In this document: positions 32,214-42,827 of the stretch, one piece after another
Layout: every line of letters begins with the position of its first letter
How positions within the stretch are numbered: position 1 is the first letter of the stretch
Origin: Pegoplata infirma
Lineage: Eukaryota > Arthropoda > Insecta > Diptera > Anthomyiidae
Length of the DNA: 64,000 nucleotides
Assembly: GCA_963921195.1 (NCBI GenBank)
Contig: OY992539.1
Span: forward strand, 95,240,964-95,304,963
Reading direction: 5' to 3'
Translations under genes and position numbers: made by a program
The notes under the pieces: model-generated
What the model saw: only the letters and a program-made list of their open reading frames with translations
The model's database searches: none
What the model was told of the DNA's origin: nothing

Positions 32214-33895
32214 CAGGGCTGTCAATCCCGAATACCGAAATTCCGGGATTTTCGTCATAAAAAGAATCCCGAATCCCGGGATTTTTATGCTCAAATCCCG
32301 GGATTTTTGAAATATTAAAAATGTTTGAGAATTTATTTTTAAAGATACAACTTTGTTCAATTATTGTTAAATTTAGATAAACAAATTAAAACTAAAACTT
32401 TTTTAATTTTCAACGTAGCTGGCCACGAATGTGGCTGAGCTGAGAATTCTACCAGTCACGGAGCCCTTTGACAAAAGTTTGCAGGTTTTGGCGAAAATTT
32501 TCTAAAAAACCGAAACTTTGATCGAAGGGCGCCACGGGTAAATTTAATCCGATTGGCCTTAAATTTGTACCACATAAGTTTTAGGCGTAAGAGAATAAAT
32601 ATTTTCCGGTCGTTAAAAATTGCAAGAAAAACTTTTTTTATACAAAAAAATGCAAGTCTAATGTATTATATTATTACTTTTCTCCTTTAAATGTTATTAT
32701 TATTTTAAATTTTCTTTAAATAAGTTTTAAAATTATACAGTGCAACAACCAAAATCGGAATTGGATGAAATCAAAGCAAATAAAAGCTGCCATTTTCCAT
32801 AACAAACCCCTCAAGGCTTTTTATAGTTCATTGCTAAATATTTAATAATAATAATTACTTGAAAGCTGCATAAGTGGCGTATACTTAATTTTTAATTGCC
32901 TTTAAATAACCATCCTTATTTCTAAATACGCGCATCACTTCGACGTCGAATGAGTTTCACTTTCGACGACCGAGTTTCGCCACATTCTACAATATTTCAG
33001 TGGTATCGGTGAAGGAATATCGATTAATTTTTGTCATCACTAGCAAAACACAAAAAAACAACAAAACATATAAAATTAAATGAATTATAAATTAATTAAA
33101 ATTATATTGCGGGTCATATTTTATATTTATTTTCCACCTTACAATAATATATATAATTAAAAAATTAAGAAGAAGTATTTTAAACTTCAGAAATTAAACA
33201 AAAAATCGCCATAAACAAAAATCCGTCCCTGTGTGGCACAGTCCGGGAACAAATGCAGTTTGCATTTTCATGGTTTTTATTCTGCCGGAGACATTTTTAT
33301 TACATAATTCATACAAAAATAAAACACATAATTGATATTTAAAAGAAAATTCTATGAGATTTAATGATTTAGTTAAAAAAAAACACAATTTTCTATAAAA
33401 ACGCGCCAAAAAAGATGTCGAACAAAATTTTGTGAGTCTGGCGTCGAAGACGAATTGAGGAATACGTCGAATGTCGACGATGACGAAAAAACATATGTTT
33501 TTCGTCTGTATCATCTCTAACGTATTCAGGAATACCAAAAATTACCTTCGTCGCGTTTTAAACGCGTTTATGACAAAAGGAATAGCCCCGAACAATCAGG
33601 ATAATTAGAAATAATTTTTTTTAATAGTTTCGTTGTAGCGAAATCGACCCAAGGGTTTTCGTGGGAATCAAACCCACGACTTCCTGCTTATAGGCTAGCA
33701 CGCTACCAACTAACCCACAGTAGCCCCCTTAATATGCACAATTAAATGGAAACATAAAGAGTCTACTATTTTTTTACTTTTATAATCAAATAAATTTAAT
33801 CCCAAAAAAATCCCGGGATCCCTTAAAATCCCGTAATCCCAAAAAATTCCGGGATCCCGGGATTTCGATTTTCAAATCCCGAATCCCGGGACAAT
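32214..33895. mobile_element. CAGGGCTGTCAATCCCG element, right end damaged
   Basis: The left end CAGGGCTGTCAATCCCGAAT and the following ATCCCGGGATTT repeats are mirrored at 33790-33892 by AAATCCCGGGATC repeats ending GAATCCCGGGAC. A CAGGG start and short subterminal repeats fit hAT, but the outermost right bases have lost the expected complement, so no duplication is visible. Inside are unassigned sequence and a SINE. The 114-codon frame at 33194-33538 has no recognisable domain. Confidence 0.6.
33640..33725 (-). mobile_element. tRNA-derived SINE, better preserved copy
   Basis: On the minus strand a box A-like GTTAGTTGGTAGCGTG, an anticodon-arm region and a T-arm GTGGGTTTGATTCCCAC with a perfect stem are spaced as in a tRNA. 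They are followed by the tail CCCTTGGGTCGATTTCGC and TACAACGAAAC shared with 1325-1440. The 5' end GGGGGCTACTGTGGG does not form a clean seven-base acceptor stem with the 3' side, so I call a SINE head and not a tRNA gene. Confidence 0.7.
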
Positions 33896-34150
33896 TGATA
33901 AAAAAAAAATATTGATGAAAAAATATTCAGGATAAAAAAAAATATTGATGAAAAAATAATATTTATGAAAAAAAAAAAAAATATTGATGAAAAAAAAAAT
34001 TTAATGAAAAAACAAATATTGATAAAAAGAAATTTTGATGAAAAAAAAATGTTGACGAAAAAAAATATAGGTGAAAAAAATAATGATAAAAAAAAAATAT
34101 TGTTGAAAAAAATATTGGCGAAAAAAAATATTGATGAAAAATAGTTATGT
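33896..34150 (+). repeat. (ATTGATGAAAAAAAAAT)n array, copy 3
   Basis: Irregular ATTGATGAAAAAA units end at AAAAATAGTTATGTTACGTT and then TATTCACTTCTGGTG. The same exit sequence (ATAATTATGTTACTTTTTAT, TTCACCAGCTGG) follows the array at 63185-63755, so the arrays belong to one element family. Confidence 0.75.
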
Positions 34151-34208
34151 TACGTTTTATTTATTCACTTCTGGTGTCGGCAATATTTACCGAAATATGT
34201 GTGTGCAT

Positions 34209-35586
34209 TAGGGTTATAACTTTTTGAATTTTTTGCAAATATCAAAAAGTCCATCCCATAGTCGTATAGGCCATGAAAAGAAATATTAAGAAATGATGTC
34301 TTACTTTTTCGCGATCGTTAAAAAAGTTCACGCACCAAACGCGATGAAGTTTGAAATATTAGTTTTTCTTTTAAGTATAAACAAATTATATTCAATTGCA
34401 AAATATTTAGGATTTTCTTGTAATTTCATTAATAAAAAAACAAAATCTCATCAGTTGAAAGGAGGGCCCAAAAAAATCGCGATATTTTGACGCTATTTCG
34501 CGTTTTTTATACCCTCCAACTACAGTATGGGGGTATACTCACTTTGTCATTCCGTGTGTAACGCATCAAAATATCGGTCTAGGACCCCATAAAGTATATA
34601 TATTTATGATCAGTGATCGATTCTAAGACATTCTAGCGATGTCCGTCCGTCCGTCCGTCCGTCTGTCCGTCTGTCCGTCTGTAGTTAACACGATGCAGTC
34701 CAAAATAGAAGAGCTAGACTCCCGACATTTGGCACGAATATGTCTTATGTTCATAGGCAGGTTAAGTTCGTAAATGAGCATAATCGGACCAGGGGGAAAA
34801 AAGTTCCCCCTTGAAGAACTAAACCAACCTCTGAAAAATACCATATTTTAACAGGATTTTTTGTGTTTTTGTTTAACAAATGCACCATGTTTCTGCCACA
34901 AAAAGTTCAAAGTCCTGCATTTGGACCCAGAGAATTAGAAAATGTCGTTTTTTCGGCCCGCCCCCCTTTTATGGGCGTGGAATAAAACATTTTTTTTTTT
35001 AATAATGATAATCTTGTATTTCTTTAGTGCAAAAAGCATAAGAATGAATTTTTAAACATATATTCGAGGGAAAATTTGCCCCCCTCAATTACAACTAGCA
35101 ACCCCCTGACCCCCCCCCCCCCCCAAAAAAAAATTAAACGCCCCTGCATTTTTTTTTTTTGCATGTTGGAGGGTATAAAAGATTCGGCACAGCCGAATTT
35201 AACACTCTTACTTGTTTTAAATTAGCTAAATTTTAGTGTCAAGTGATAGGTGCTATGAGGCAGTAATTCTTTTCAGCAACTAAAGATTATAATCGCGGAT
35301 TTTGGTGCTTTTTCGCGTATGTTATAAATAAGTTAAATGTTGGTTCCTTTTGATATGTGATTATGAGTTTGTGATAATTTTCAAATAATTAAGATATGAC
35401 GTCATAATATAAAATTTTTAAAACAAAAAAATAAAAAAATCATTCTTGGGGGAGTTTTAGAAAATGCATTCGGTGCGTGAACTTTTTTCACCGAAATGAC
35501 CGAAAAAATAGATTTTTTTTATCTCTACAACATTGCCCATAGCGTGGTGGGATGGACTTTTTTGTCCAAAAAAAGTTATAACCCTA
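34209..35586. mobile_element. hAT-type foldback, 8-bp duplication GTGTGCAT
   Basis: TAGGGTTATAACTTTTT at 34209 faces AAAAAGTTATAACCCTA ending at 35586, with a perfect direct duplication GTGTGCAT on both sides (34201-34208, 35587-35594). The arms continue with AAAAAGTCCATCCCA and GTTCACGCACC against their complements at 35540-35565 and 35470-35480. A mini-me-like element (34504-35215) is inserted in the middle. Without it the element is about 0.67 kb and non-coding. Confidence 0.9.
34504..35215 (-). mobile_element. Mini-me-like element, full length, reverse orientation
   Basis: Reverse complement of the 9697-10371 type: TATACCCTCCAAC at 34508, ACTTTGTCATTCCGTGTG, ATATATATTTATGATCAGTG, (GTCC/GTCT)n at 34640-34680, a C run at 35108-35124, then GTTGGAGGGTATA, ATTCGGCACAGCCGAAT and CTTACTTGT. 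It lies wholly within the hAT-type foldback, so it inserted later. Confidence 0.85.
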
Positions 35587-35734
35587 GTGTGCATCCGTTT
35601 CGCTTTATCTCACTTAGTATTAGAGATATCGCCCTTTTGAATGTTTTACTAAATTCAAAAATGTTTTTAATTAACTAAATTTTAAGAAGTACTCTCAATT
35701 CTAGGAAGATAAATACGATGAAGTGTTTTTTAGT

Positions 35735-35895
35735 AAATTTTAACTAAACTTGAACTAAATTGTGTGTTCCCAATTTTTAAGAAATATATCTTTAAAAAAA
35801 ACTAAAACAAAAACTAAATTTTAACTAAATTTTAACTAAACTTGAACTAAATTGTGTGTTGCCAATTTTTAAGAAATATATCTTTAAAACAAAGA
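35735..35895 (+). repeat. 91-bp tandem duplication
   Basis: TAACTAAACTTGAACTAAAT at 35741 returns at 35832. Each is followed by TGTGTGTT.CCAATTTTTAAG and AAATATATCTTT. Two copies with few differences, so it is recent. Confidence 0.85.
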
Positions 35896-35899
35896 TATG

Positions 35900-36440
35900 T
35901 TTTTTAGATTTGGGTAGAATTTCTTTGACAGTATTTTTTTTTTACTTATATTAAAGAATTTCATTAGATTTGTTTACTAAAAACTGCAATTCCCTGTTCC
36001 ACAATTTGCTTTTAAGTTTTGAAAGTTATTTTAAAATTCTAATTTATTAATATTTGATATTTTTTTTTTTTTAAATGTTTTAATTCAATTAAAGCCATTA
36101 GATAAAAAAGTATATTTTATATTTTTATATCATGATCTTTTTTTATTTTGCAGTTTTAAACCACAAAACAAAAACTTCTTTTACTACATGTACATGATGG
36201 CCAGGCCAAATACATTCATATGGTTTGACCTACATCAAGTTTTTAAAGTTGTTCATTTGTATCTTCAGGTTTTGTGTTTTTTTCATTTTTTTTTTTTTTT
36301 TGGTATTGGTCTTTATGGTTTTTTATTTCTTATTGATGTTCTTCTTTATTACTTGTTTTCTTTTAGATTTTTATATTTTTGTTTTTGGCCATTTCTTATA
36401 CATGTATTTTTTTGTAAAGCCAAACAGTTATTCCAAAAAT
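35900..36440. other. T-rich sequence, no feature seen
   Basis: T-rich throughout. Frames at 36188-36463 encode Phe/Leu/Tyr-rich peptides dictated by composition, and I do not regard them as genes. Confidence 0.5.
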
Positions 36441-36442
36441 TG

Positions 36443-36650
36443 AGGGTACACTACTACATTTAAAGATGTAAATTCGAAAAAAGATCAATTGCAATTAGAA
36501 CATTCAAGGATTTCATTTGTCATTTGAAGATTCCATTTGTAATTCAAAGGTTCTACTTGTAATACGAAGATTTCATTTGTAATTTGAAATATCCATTTGT
36601 AATTCGAAATTCCAATTTTAATTCGAAAAAGATACATTTTAATTTGAAAT
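36443..36650 (+). repeat. TTTGTAATTCGAAGATTCCA array
   Basis: Irregular 21-22 bp units with TTGTAATTCGAA/TTTGAA follow a head TACACTACTACATTTAAAGA. The head resembles TACACCATTTACAGATGTAA at 40742, suggesting a terminus of the same element type. Confidence 0.65.
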
Positions 36651-36734
36651 CTATATATATATACATACATATATAAAAGAGTAATGTGACTGACTGACTG
36701 ACAGACTTATTGACTGATTCATCATCGCCCAGCC

Positions 36735-37500
36735 CAAATCGCTCAAGCTAGAGGCTTGAAATTTGGACTGTAGTTGCACCTCCCGGAATATAGATCCACT
36801 AAGGCTGGATTTTTGCCAGTGTTGATTCTAAGGGGGTAAAAAGGGTAAAAAACTGTACTTTTGGTACTTTTTATATCTCCTAAAATAATGGTCATAGAGA
36901 CTTGAAATTTGGACTGTATCTTCACCTCCCGGAACATAGATACACTAAGGCCGGATTTTTTCCAGTGTTGATTCTAAGGGGGTAAAAAGGGTAAAAAACA
37001 GTACTTTTGGTACTTTTTATATCCCCTGAAATAATGGTCATAGAGACTTGAAATTTGGTTTGTATGTTCACATCCTGGAAAATAGACCCAGTAAGGCTGG
37101 ATTTTTGCCAATGTTGATTCTAAGGGGGAAAAAAGGGTAAAAAACTGTAGTTTTGGTACCTTTTATATTTCCTTAAAAAATGGTCACAAAAACTTCAAAT
37201 TTGGACTGTATGATCACCTCCCGGAATATAGATCCACTAGGGCTTGATTTTTGCCAATGATGATTCTAAGGGGGTAAAAAGGGTAAAAAACTGTACTTTT
37301 GGTACCGTTTATATTTCCTTAAATAATAGTACTAGGAACTTGAAATTTGCAATGTAGGTTTACCTCCCGGAAAAAAGATTCACTAAGTCTGGGTTTTTGC
37401 CAATGTTGATTCTACGGGGGTAAAATGGATAAAAAAGTGTACTTTTGGTACTTTTTTTTTTATATACTGAAATAATGGTCTTTCAAATTTGAAATGTAGG
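36735..37500 (+). repeat. 146-bp satellite, five units
   Basis: CTTGAAATTTGG or its variant recurs at 36755, 36901, 37047, 37193 and 37339, exactly 146 bp apart each time, with a sixth partial unit near 37486. Each unit has CACCTCCCGGAATATAGATC, GGCTGGATTTTTGCCA, GTTGATTCTAAGGGGGTAAA and CTGTACTTTTGGTAC. The GACTGACTGACTGACAGACT block just upstream (36688-36708) may be the edge of the parent element. Confidence 0.9.
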
Positions 37501-37539
37501 ATCCTTTAGTGAAGTAAAACATTCTGGAACAAGTACTTT

Positions 37540-38635
37540 CTGAAAATTCTGTACCGTTTATAAAAAGTACCTTTTATAAAAAGTACATTTTATAAAAAGT
37601 ACCTTTTATAAAAAGTACCTTTCAAAAAAAGTATCTTTTATAAAAAGTACCTTTTCTAAAAAGTACCTTTTCTAAAAAGTACCTTTTATAAAAAGTACTT
37701 TTTATAAAAAGTACCTTTTATAAAAAGTACCTTTTACAAAAAGTACCTTTTATAAAAAGTACCTTTTATAAAAAGTACCTTTTATAAAAAGTACCTTTTA
37801 CAAAAAGTACCTTTTTTAAAAAGTACCTTTTTTAAAAAGTACCTTTTTTAAAAAGTACCTTTTTAAAAAGTACCTTTTTTAAAAAGTACCTTTTTTAAAA
37901 AGTACCTTTTATAAAAAGTACCTTTTATAAAAAGTACCTTTTATAAAAAGTACCTTTTATAAAAAGTACCTTTTTAAAAAGTACCTTTTATAAAAAGTAT
38001 CTTTTATAAAAAGTACCTTTTATAAAAAGTACCTTTTATAAAAAGTACCTTTTATAAAAAGTACCTTTTATAAAAAGTACCTTTTATAAAAAGTACCTTT
38101 TATAAAAAGTACCTTTTATAAAATGTACCTTTTATAAAAAGTACCTTTTATAAAAAGTACCATTTATAAAAAGTACCTTTTATAAAAAGTACCTTTTAAA
38201 AAAAGTACCTTTTATAAAAAGTACCTTTTATAAAAAGTACCTTTTATAAAAAGTACCTTTTATAAAAAGTACCTTTTATAAAAAGTACCTTTTATAAAAA
38301 GTACCTTTTATAAAAAGTACCTTTTATAAAAAGTACCTTTTATAAAAAGTACCTTTTATAAAAAGTACCTTTTATAAAAAGTACCTTTTATAAAAAGTAC
38401 CTTTTATAAAAAGTACCTTTAATAAAAATTACCTTTTATAAAAAGTACCTTTTATAAAAAGTACCTTTTATAAAAAGTACCTTTTATAAAAAGTACCTTT
38501 TATAAAAAGTACCTTTTATAAAAAGTACCTTTTATAAAAAGTACCTTTTATAAAAAGTACCTTTTATAAAAAGTACCTTTTATAAAAAGTACCTTTTATA
38601 AAAAGTACCTCTTATAAAAATTAACTTTCATTAAA
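37540..38635 (+). repeat. 16-bp AAAAAGTACCTTTTAT array, about 67 copies
   Basis: A very regular array with period 16, with occasional 15-bp units and single changes. The unit is nearly self-complementary around GTAC. It lies inside the 146-bp satellite domain: the parent unit contains GTACTTTTGGTACTTTTTAT, from which the short repeat appears to have expanded, and degraded parent-like units resume after it. Confidence 0.95.
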
Positions 38636-38639
38636 AGTA

Positions 38640-39150
38640 TCTTTTATAAATGTACACTTTTTGGTACTTTTTTATTTCCTGAAATTTTATGTATAGAAAC
38701 TTTTTATATTTCCTAGAATCTTAAAAATTGTAATGAAGGAGAATTCGGTAAAAAAACATTCTGGGAAAAATATGTTTTTAAAATTCCGCTTGTTAGTGGG
38801 ATAAAATAGTTAAAAAAGTGTATTTTCGGTACCTTTGATATTTTTTGACGTAATAATTCTAGAAACTTAAAATTAGGAATGTAAAATCCTTTTTGTACTT
38901 TTAATATTTGCTAAAGCAATGATACTAGAAAATTGAAATTTGGAAAAGAAGATCCTTCGGTGAAGAAAAATCTTTCTGGAAGAGATTCTTTTTGGAAATT
39001 CCGTTTTTAACGGGGGTAAGAAAGTGTACTTTTTGTACTTTTTTCTTTGTTCCTATAATAATGAAAAAGTGTAAATTTTGGTTATTCTTATATTTCTTGA
39101 AATAATGGCTCAGAAACTTGACATTTTAAATAAAGGAACACCTAGCACAA
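38640..39150 (+). repeat. Degraded 146-bp-type units
   Basis: Phrases such as GTACTTTTTTATTTCCTGAA, TAGAAACTT, ATTCTGG and GGGTAAAA follow the order of the 146-bp unit at irregular spacing. They are interpreted as decayed flanking units on the far side of the 16-bp array. Confidence 0.65.
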
Positions 39151-39680
39151 AAAAAAAAGTTTTTGGAAAATTTAATTTTAAGGGAAAAGGGGGCAAATGG
39201 TTATTTTTACCTATCTAACTATTAAACTAAAAGCCCCAAAAATAACACACAAGAGAAGGACATATTTTAAAATTTTAAATTTTAGAACGGGGAACGAAAT
39301 GGAATAGAGCAGGGAACAATATGGAATGATACTTTTTACTCAAATTTTTCGTATTTAACTTTTTTTACTCCATATTTTTTCTCTCTATATGTTTTTTCAC
39401 TCAAACTTATTTTTATTCCAATTTCTTTATTCACTGAAATATTCATTCACTCAAAATCCAAAATCCCGAAATAAGGGCTCGAAAATTATTAAAATTTTAT
39501 TGTTTAAATTATTCATTAAAATATTATTTTATGAAAGACTTAAATTTGTACAAGTAAATAAAACAAAGACTACGTAGGGGAATTTTCTTGAAATCGGTAG
39601 AGTTATTCTGATCCTTCTATTATCTGGTATTCAATGCAACCGGTAACGAAGTACCGGAATGGTAAGCTTGTAGATACATA
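39151..39680. other. AT-rich sequence, no feature seen
   Basis: No supported feature. A small GC-richer patch lies at 39630-39665 (CAACCGGTAACGAAGTACCG). Confidence 0.5.
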
Positions 39681-39682
39681 AA

Positions 39683-40215
39683 TTGTTATTCGAAAAATAT
39701 GAATTGTAGTTCGAAAAAGATCAATTGCATATCAAAAAAGATCAATTATAATTCAAAATTTATTAATTGTAATTTGAAGATTCAAAAAGTAACAATTGTT
39801 ATTCGAAAATATCAATTGTTATTTGAAAAATATTAACTGTAATTCAAATTAGATCAATTGTAATTCAAAAAAGATCAATTGTATTTCAAAAAAGATCAAC
39901 TGTATTTCAAAAAAGATCAATTATAATTCAAAATTTATCAATTGTAATTTAAAGATTCGAATTGTAATTCGAAAATATCAAGTAATTTGAATAATATCAA
40001 CTATAATTGAAATTAGATCAATTGCAATTCGAAAATTGAAAAATCTCAATTGTAATTAGAAAAAGATACATTGTAATTTGAAAAAGTTCAAAATATATCA
40101 ATTGTAATTGAAAATAGTTCAATTATATTTCCAAAATATTAAAATTTGAAAATGATCAATTTTAATTCCAATTTTATTTCGAAGATTTTAAATTGTAATT
40201 CGAAAAAGATAAATG
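39683..40215 (+). repeat. TTCGAAAAAGATCAATTG array, copy A
   Basis: Units of 21-24 bp: AATTCGAAAAAGATCAATTG with variants AAAATATCAATTG. About 24 units, moderately diverged. Confidence 0.85.
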
Positions 40216-40216
40216 A

Positions 40217-40250
40217 AAATTCAGCAAGGCCGAATTTAACATTTTTTAAT
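40217..40250 (-). mobile_element. Mini-me-like 5' end remnant
   Basis: ATTCAGCAAGGCCGAATTTA is the reverse complement of the TAAATTCGGCCTTGCCGAAT 5' end seen at 59298-59320. Only the tip is left, at the edge of the array. Confidence 0.55.
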
Positions 40251-40735
40251 GTTTAGTGTACGTTAATTTATGTAAGCGAGTGTTCTTTATAATTGGTCAT
40301 ATGTTGTTATTGTTCAGTCAGTCAGTTTGTTGTTGTGGTTGCTGTTGATTGTCTGGTTCATGTAAAGTTCATAAAATTTATTGATCTCCAGTAAAAGAAA
40401 TCTTCGATAAAGAAAAATTAATAAATGTGCGTTTATTTTTTTTTTTCTGTATTTTGGTTTGTCTACTCTACCCACACACTCTAAATTACATGATCATATT
40501 GTACGCAATTTTTCTTATAACAGTGACTCATTTTATATTGTGGCTAGAGTTAAATTCCCCCCAGGCCACTGGAAAATCTAGTTTTTGTTGCATGTCAGTA
40601 ATAAAAATCACGATTGTTATGTTTGTTTTTGTTAAAAGTCTACCAATGATCACATTGCAAAACTTTGAATTACAATATTCAAAAAATAAATCTCAAATTT
40701 AATGCAGTTACAATTACGGCGATCGGCTCTAATAT
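40251..40735. other. Apparently single-copy stretch
   Basis: No match to other parts of the window. It has GTTCAGTCAGTCAGTTTG and GTTGTTGTGGTTGCTGTTG, and a 91-codon frame at 40427-40702 whose residues (hydrophobic start, then ordinary composition) do not suggest a known family. It could be host DNA. No promoter or exon call is justified. Confidence 0.35.
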
Positions 40736-40737
40736 GG

Positions 40738-41225
40738 GGACTACACCATTTACAGATGTAATTCGAAAATGATTAATTGCTATTCGAAAATTCTACTTGT
40801 AACTTGAAGCTTCCATTTGTAATTCAAAATTTCAATTTGTAATTCAAAGATTCTACTTTTAATTAAGAGAATTCCATTTCTAATTCAAAAATTTCATTTC
40901 ATTTGTAATTTGAAGATTCAATTTGTAATTTGAAAATGATCTATTGTAATTCGAAATAGATCAAATGTTGTTCAAAAAAGATTAACTGTAATTAAAAAAA
41001 TTTTGATTGTAATTCGCAAAAGATCAATTGTTTTTCGAAATAAATCGATATTTATTCACAAAAGATCAATTGTAATTCGCAAAAGATCAATTGTAATTCG
41101 AAAAAAAATCAATTATAATTCGAAAAAGATCAATTTAAATTCGAAAAATATCAATTACAATTTGAAATAGATCAATTTTAATTCGAAAAAGATTAATTGT
41201 TATTCATAAAAAATATCAACTGAAT
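40738..41225 (+). repeat. TTCGAAAAAGATCAATTG array, copy B, with CACCATTT head
   Basis: Starts CTACACCATTTACAGATG, sharing TACACCATTT with the terminus of the inverted-minisatellite element at 26683, then runs as TTCGAAAA.GATCAATTG units to 41225. No CACCATTT-type right end was found, so it may be a one-ended copy of the same class of element. Confidence 0.7.
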
Positions 41226-41680
41226 CTGAACTATTACTCGGAGAGCTTTTGGGTATTTGGCGGTGTTGTTCTTCGTGGTAAGAGCTACAAAAATGATATT
41301 AAACTTTTTTGGGGAATGCCAACTTTTTTAAATCCAAGTTAGGACCCATTGGGGTCCACACGAGGACCGGCGATACTATGGATTTTCAAAGAACCAAAAA
41401 TGGCCTCCATTTTGCTCTATCTGGCTTAGATTTTAAGTATTTTGAAAACCAAGTTACCAAGTTTAAGTATTTTGAAACCCAAGTTATAAAAATTATACTA
41501 AAATGGTGGAAAAAACTTCCTCAAACCTAAGAAGATGAACTTAATGGTAGAAGATTACGTCATAAAATTAAAGATGAGGAATATGTCTTTAAAATAAAGG
41601 TTTTTTTTTTATATATTTAGGGAAAAATTCTTTAGCGTTACGAATTTCTTCCATGTGTTATGGAATTTCATTTAAGGAAA
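41226..41680. other. Apparently single-copy stretch
   Basis: Contains a slightly GC-richer patch (41310-41410). Two direct TTTAAGTATTTTGAAA.CCAA copies lie 27-30 bp apart at 41432 and 41462. No coding sequence that I can support. Confidence 0.4.
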
Positions 41681-41683
41681 ATA

Positions 41684-41963
41684 CCCAGCAAAAACTTGCA
41701 TTACTAACAATAAGTAATGAAATGTGTAATGGGAAATTCAAAAGTTATAACAAATTATGATTCGAATTACTTTTCCCATAATTTGCAATTAGCCAAAAAG
41801 TGAAAATCTAGTTCTGAATTTATTTTATTTTATTATAATTACTTAAGTAAGCCATTATTAGTAAGTCATTATTATACATTTCAAAATAATGCTAAAGGTA
41901 ATTTTCTATCATTACTAAGTAATTCGAATGGTAATGATATGTCATTACAAAGTTTTTACTGGG
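41684..41963. mobile_element. CCCAGCAAA-ended MITE, 280 bp
   Basis: CCCAGCAAAAACTTGCATTA at 41684 faces CATTACAAAGTTTTTACTGGG (ending at 41963), with TA on both sides (41682-41683, 41964-41965). The interior is rich in TAATGA/TCATTA motifs, like the 24776-25506 copy. It is the cleanest member of the family here. Confidence 0.85.
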
Positions 41964-41965
41964 TA

Positions 41966-42195
41966 ATGGACTATTTAACAGTACATGATTTTTGAAAAGG
42001 ATTTTTGAAAAGAACCGTCATACAATTTCACTGCAGACCTCCAACCATAATTTTAAGCTCAATGATCATTTATTATAGTTGTTTTGCGTTTTGCAAGCGC
42101 TCAGATGAGCATTTATTATAGCTTTTTCACGTTTGCCAAAACCCTTTGTGGATTTTGTTTCATTTAAAATTTGTTGCACAGTGTTTTTTGTCTTA
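41966..42195. repeat. TTGCACAGTG-ended fragment
   Basis: Resembles 13400-13665 (GTCATACAATTTCACTGCAG, GCTCAGATG, then TTTGTTGCACAGTG). It begins right at the edge of the CCCAGCAAA MITE. Confidence 0.55.
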
Positions 42196-42199
42196 AAGC

Positions 42200-42700
42200 G
42201 GGTGTAATTCCAGCAGATTTTCTTTAAGCTGCGAACGCAAAAAGAGTATTTTTATTCCATAAATATAAGAGTGGTCCAGAAAAATATTTATGGTTTTTTC
42301 TCTTATTTTCATCACATAGCAATTTCATTTAAATCTTTCTTTTCTACCGGATGTAGATTCTTTGTAAAAATCTGATGTGTGGCAACGCTATTTTACACAG
42401 CATACTAACAACAATAAGAAAAAGCCATGCATTGAAGTGACAACAATGATTGTATTAAAAAAAAAGAAAAAAAAAACTGCATTGATTGAATAAAAAGCAA
42501 ATAAATAAATGTTTAATTGATTAAGTGAAAATCAGACATCAACATATTCAATACTCAATTACAAATACACTACATGAACACGAATGAATGAATAAAAACG
42601 AACATACAGCACTTCAACACACATTACGTGACATCAATTGAAGTGACACAATTTTATTTTTTACATTTTTATTTTTAATCGTTGATTTTCTAAAGACAAT
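42200..42700. other. AT-rich sequence, no feature seen
   Basis: No supported feature. It forms the left flank and insertion site of the hAT-type element that follows. Confidence 0.45.
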
Positions 42701-42827
42701 ATTGATGACCAGGGAAACCAAAAATATGCTGTAAAAATACGGTTTTATGCGCTTAAAATATGCAGCATAAAACCGATAAGATGTAAAAATATGCTATAAA
42801 AAGTTAAATTTTTCTTCCAAATTCCAC

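Noticed and set aside
33194..33538. 114-codon open frame
   Set aside because: Composition-driven, with no recognisable motif, and inside a repeat-derived segment.
33640..33725. Functional tRNA gene
   Set aside because: A good T-arm and box A are present, but the acceptor stem does not close and the tail is shared with another dispersed copy.
36188..36463. Hydrophobic small ORFs suggesting a membrane protein
   Set aside because: The T-rich strand automatically yields Phe, Leu, Tyr and Cys codons; no homologous copy or start context supports a gene.
37540..38635. CRISPR-like regularly spaced repeats
   Set aside because: The 16-bp units are contiguous with no unique spacers, and the DNA is eukaryotic.
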